DNA from: UBA7702 sp051866595 | Lineage (GTDB): Bacteria; Bacillota; Dehalobacteriia; UBA7702 | Assembly (NCBI GenBank): GCA_051866595.1 | Contig: JBJDXI010000048.1 | Location: 1-14,874 of the forward strand | Length of the DNA stretch: 14,874 nt | Direction of reading: 5' to 3' | Shown: piece after piece, positions 13,476 to 14,874 of the stretch | Layout of the letters: each line of letters begins with the position of its first letter | How positions within the stretch are numbered: position 1 is the first letter of the stretch | Position numbers and translations under genes: made by a program | Notes under the pieces: generated by a model | The model's database searches: none | What the model saw: only the letters and a program-made list of their open reading frames with translations | What the model was told of the DNA's origin: nothing

Positions 13476-14206
13476 GCAACTACGAAGATCTCTCCAAAAT
13501 CTATGATTTTATGATGAGCGGCGTGGATTACGAAGCCTGGGCCGATTATGTGCTGGGTGCCGCGAAACGTTTCGGCTGTGAGCCCCACACCATTCTCGAT
13601 CTGGCCTGCGGTACCGGCAGTACCACACTGCCTTTGGCTAAACGGGGCGCTAAAGTGACGGGGCTCGATCTGGCCCCGGCCATGCTGAAAATCGCCGAAG
13701 AAAAAGCGGCGGAAGAAGGACTTTCCGTTGATTTTGTCGAGAAGAATATGCTGGAACTGGATTACGACCATGAATTTGACATGATCGTTTCCTTTCAGGA
13801 CGGCATCAATTACCTCACCGGTGACGGTGATTTTGAAAAACTCGCCGCCGGTGTGGAGCGCGGTCTGAAGGACAAAGGAGTATTCCTCTTTGATCTGAAC
13901 CGGGTGGATCATTATACCGATTCCGATACCACCGTGGTGGATCTGGAGGATATGTATCTCGTCTATGAAAATAACTACAACGCGGCCAGTCGCATCTGGC
14001 ATATCCGGCTTACGGGGTTTCTTAAAGAAGGGGATCTTTATCGGAAATTCGAGGAAGTTCACGAAGAAAAGAACCATGATTTCAATGAGGTAAAAGCCGC
14101 TTTGGAACGCCACGGCATGTCTGTTGCCGCGGTCTGGAAAATGTTTTATGAGGAAGACGCCGGCGACGAAGTCAACCGTGTCCTCGTCGTGGCGAAGAAA
14201 GGATAA
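13472..14206 (+). CDS. Class I SAM-dependent methyltransferase
   Basis: The 244-residue protein has the Rossmann-type SAM fold: motif I ILDLACGTGSTTLPLAKRG at 41-59, the acidic residue at the end of strand 2 (D66 in VTGLDLAP), KNMLELD near 91-97 and FDMIVSFQDGINYL at 102-115. The N-terminus MSNYEDLSKIYDFMM is typical of a common Firmicutes group of unassigned small-molecule methyltransferases. The second half has a beta-rich stretch with acidic and aromatic residues, presumably the substrate side. It overlaps larA by 4 bases and lies 4 bases before trmL, so it belongs to the sfsA operon. The acceptor is not known; neighbours suggest either housekeeping or RNA-related work, but neither is shown. 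Confidence 0.88.
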   Translation: MSNYEDLSKIYDFMMSGVDYEAWADYVLGAAKRFGCEPHTILDLACGTGSTTLPLAKRGAKVTGLDLAPAMLKIAEEKAAEEGLSVDFVEKNMLELDYDHEFDMIVSFQDGINYLTGDGDFEKLAAGVERGLKDKGVFLFDLNRVDHYTDSDTTVVDLEDMYLVYENNYNAASRIWHIRLTGFLKEGDLYRKFEEVHEEKNHDFNEVKAALERHGMSVAAVWKMFYEEDAGDEVNRVLVVAKKG

Positions 14207-14210
14207 ACCT

Positions 14211-14666
14211 ATGCATATTGTGCTTTTTGAACCGGAAATTCCCTCCAATACCGGTAATATTTCCCGTACCTGCGCCGTGGCGGGGTTAACGCTGCATCTT
14301 ATCAAACCGTTAGGCTTTTCCCTCGCGGACCGCTATCTGAAACGGGCCGGTCTGGATTACTGGGATAAACTGGATCTTCATATTCATGAGAATTTTGACG
14401 ATTTTCTGACGGAAAATCCCGGCGCGAGAATGTTTATGTTTTCCACCCACGCGACGAAGAATTATGCGGAAATCGCCTATAAAGAAAATGATTATCTCGT
14501 TTTCGGCCCGGAGACCCGGGGACTGCCGCCGGAAATTCGCGACCGTTACGGTGAAGCGGTGCGGATTCCCATGGGAAAAGAGATCCGTTCGCTGAATCTT
14601 TCCAATTCTGTGGCCATCGCGGCTTACGAAGCCCTGCGTCAGCAGGGTTTCCCGAATTTACTTTGA
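14211..14666 (+). CDS. trmL: tRNA (cytidine/uridine 34-2'-O)-methyltransferase TrmL
   Basis: This SPOUT-class enzyme uses SAM to methylate the ribose of the wobble base in certain leucine tRNAs. The 151-residue protein is the usual length and carries the family motifs: PSNTGNISRTCA at 11-22, GPETRGLP at 99-106, and IPMGKEIRSLNLSNSVAIAAYE at 119-140, the last forming the trefoil-knot SAM site. ATG 14211 is chosen because it gives the canonical MHIVLFEPEIP N-terminus and has AAAGGAT 7 bases upstream; longer frames run through the preceding gene. It closes the sfsA operon. No convincing terminator follows before the tRNA-Pro promoter. Confidence 0.95.
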   Translation: MHIVLFEPEIPSNTGNISRTCAVAGLTLHLIKPLGFSLADRYLKRAGLDYWDKLDLHIHENFDDFLTENPGARMFMFSTHATKNYAEIAYKENDYLVFGPETRGLPPEIRDRYGEAVRIPMGKEIRSLNLSNSVAIAAYEALRQQGFPNLL

Positions 14667-14695
14667 TTTGATTGAAAAAATTTCCATTTTGTCCA

Positions 14696-14724
14696 TTGAC
14701 AAATGACGGTGACTTGACTATAAT
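14696..14724 (+). promoter_or_regulatory. Perfect-consensus promoter of tRNA-Pro
   Basis: TTGACA (14696-14701) and TATAAT (14719-14724) are exactly 17 bases apart, matching the sigma-A consensus in full. The start is expected near 14731, about 50 bases before the tRNA. Confidence 0.93.
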
Positions 14725-14782
14725 AATAGTGCAGTTTTTTCATTTTCACACCATCTTTTGCTTTTTAAGGTTTTATTTCAGT

Positions 14783-14859
14783 CGGAGTGTGGCTCAGCTT
14801 GGTAGAGCGCTGCGTTCGGGACGCAGAGGCCGAAGGTTCAAATCCTTTCACTCCGACCA
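14783..14859 (+). tRNA. tRNA-Pro (anticodon CGG)
   Basis: A 77-base cloverleaf with encoded CCA: acceptor CGGAGTG with CACTCCG, D arm GCTC/GAGC, anticodon stem CTGCG/CGCAG with loop TTCGGGA, and T arm GAAGG/CCTTT with TTCAAAT. The anticodon CGG reads the proline codon CCG. A T8 run follows at once, but the window ends 15 bases later, so the terminator or any following tRNA cannot be seen. Confidence 0.96.
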
Positions 14860-14874
14860 TTTTTTTTGCCCGAA

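Overview
The window looks like ordinary chromosomal sequence from a moderate-GC, endospore-forming member of the Firmicutes. The main evidence is a complete gerA-gerB-gerC germinant-receptor operon preceded by a promoter with a sigma-G-type -10 box, together with an SLH-anchored cell-wall amidase, a DUF1540 protein and strong AGGAGG-type ribosome sites. A clostridial or spore-forming Negativicutes-like host fits best, but the genus cannot be read from this sequence. No phage, insertion sequence, CRISPR array or defence system was seen.

Left part (1-2800, + strand): three adjacent genes resemble Bacillus subtilis ydjI, ydjG and ydjH. They encode an SPFH-type protein ending in four zinc ribbons (5' end cut by the window), a zinc-ribbon membrane protein broken by one extra T in a T5 run, and a TPM-domain membrane protein. 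In B. subtilis these proteins help place PspA at a stressed membrane. No pspA is visible here. A pair of hairpins separates this cluster from a convergent gene for a secreted N-acetylmuramoyl-L-alanine amidase with three SLH repeats (2791-4377, - strand).

Middle part (4400-7120): an unrecognised 177-residue protein has its own good promoter. A 53-residue DUF1540 protein lies convergent to it and shares its terminator hairpin. Next come endonuclease III (nth), which appears to be read from a leaderless transcript, and an arginase/agmatinase-fold protein that has lost exactly the two ligands unique to the Mn-A site.

tRNA block (7120-7790): tandem promoters drive tRNA-Val(TAC), tRNA-Asp(GTC), tRNA-Phe(GAA) and two identical tRNA-Gly(GCC) copies separated by a hairpin. 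A strong bidirectional terminator closes the block and also serves the ger operon arriving from the other side.

Right part (7830-14874): gerA, gerB and gerC overlap one another on the - strand. Their putative sigma-G promoter runs into the start codon of the divergent sfsA. A tight + strand operon follows: sfsA, a LarA-type nickel racemase homologue with all expected cofactor residues, a SAM methyltransferase and the tRNA methyltransferase gene trmL. It is joined by 4-base overlaps or a 4-base gap. The window ends with tRNA-Pro(CGG) behind a perfect-consensus promoter.

No wholly new multi-gene system could be supported. The best leads are the ureohydrolase with an altered metal site, the ydj zinc-ribbon cluster with its frameshift, the sigma-G/sfsA promoter arrangement, and the nested palindrome in the tRNA promoter region.
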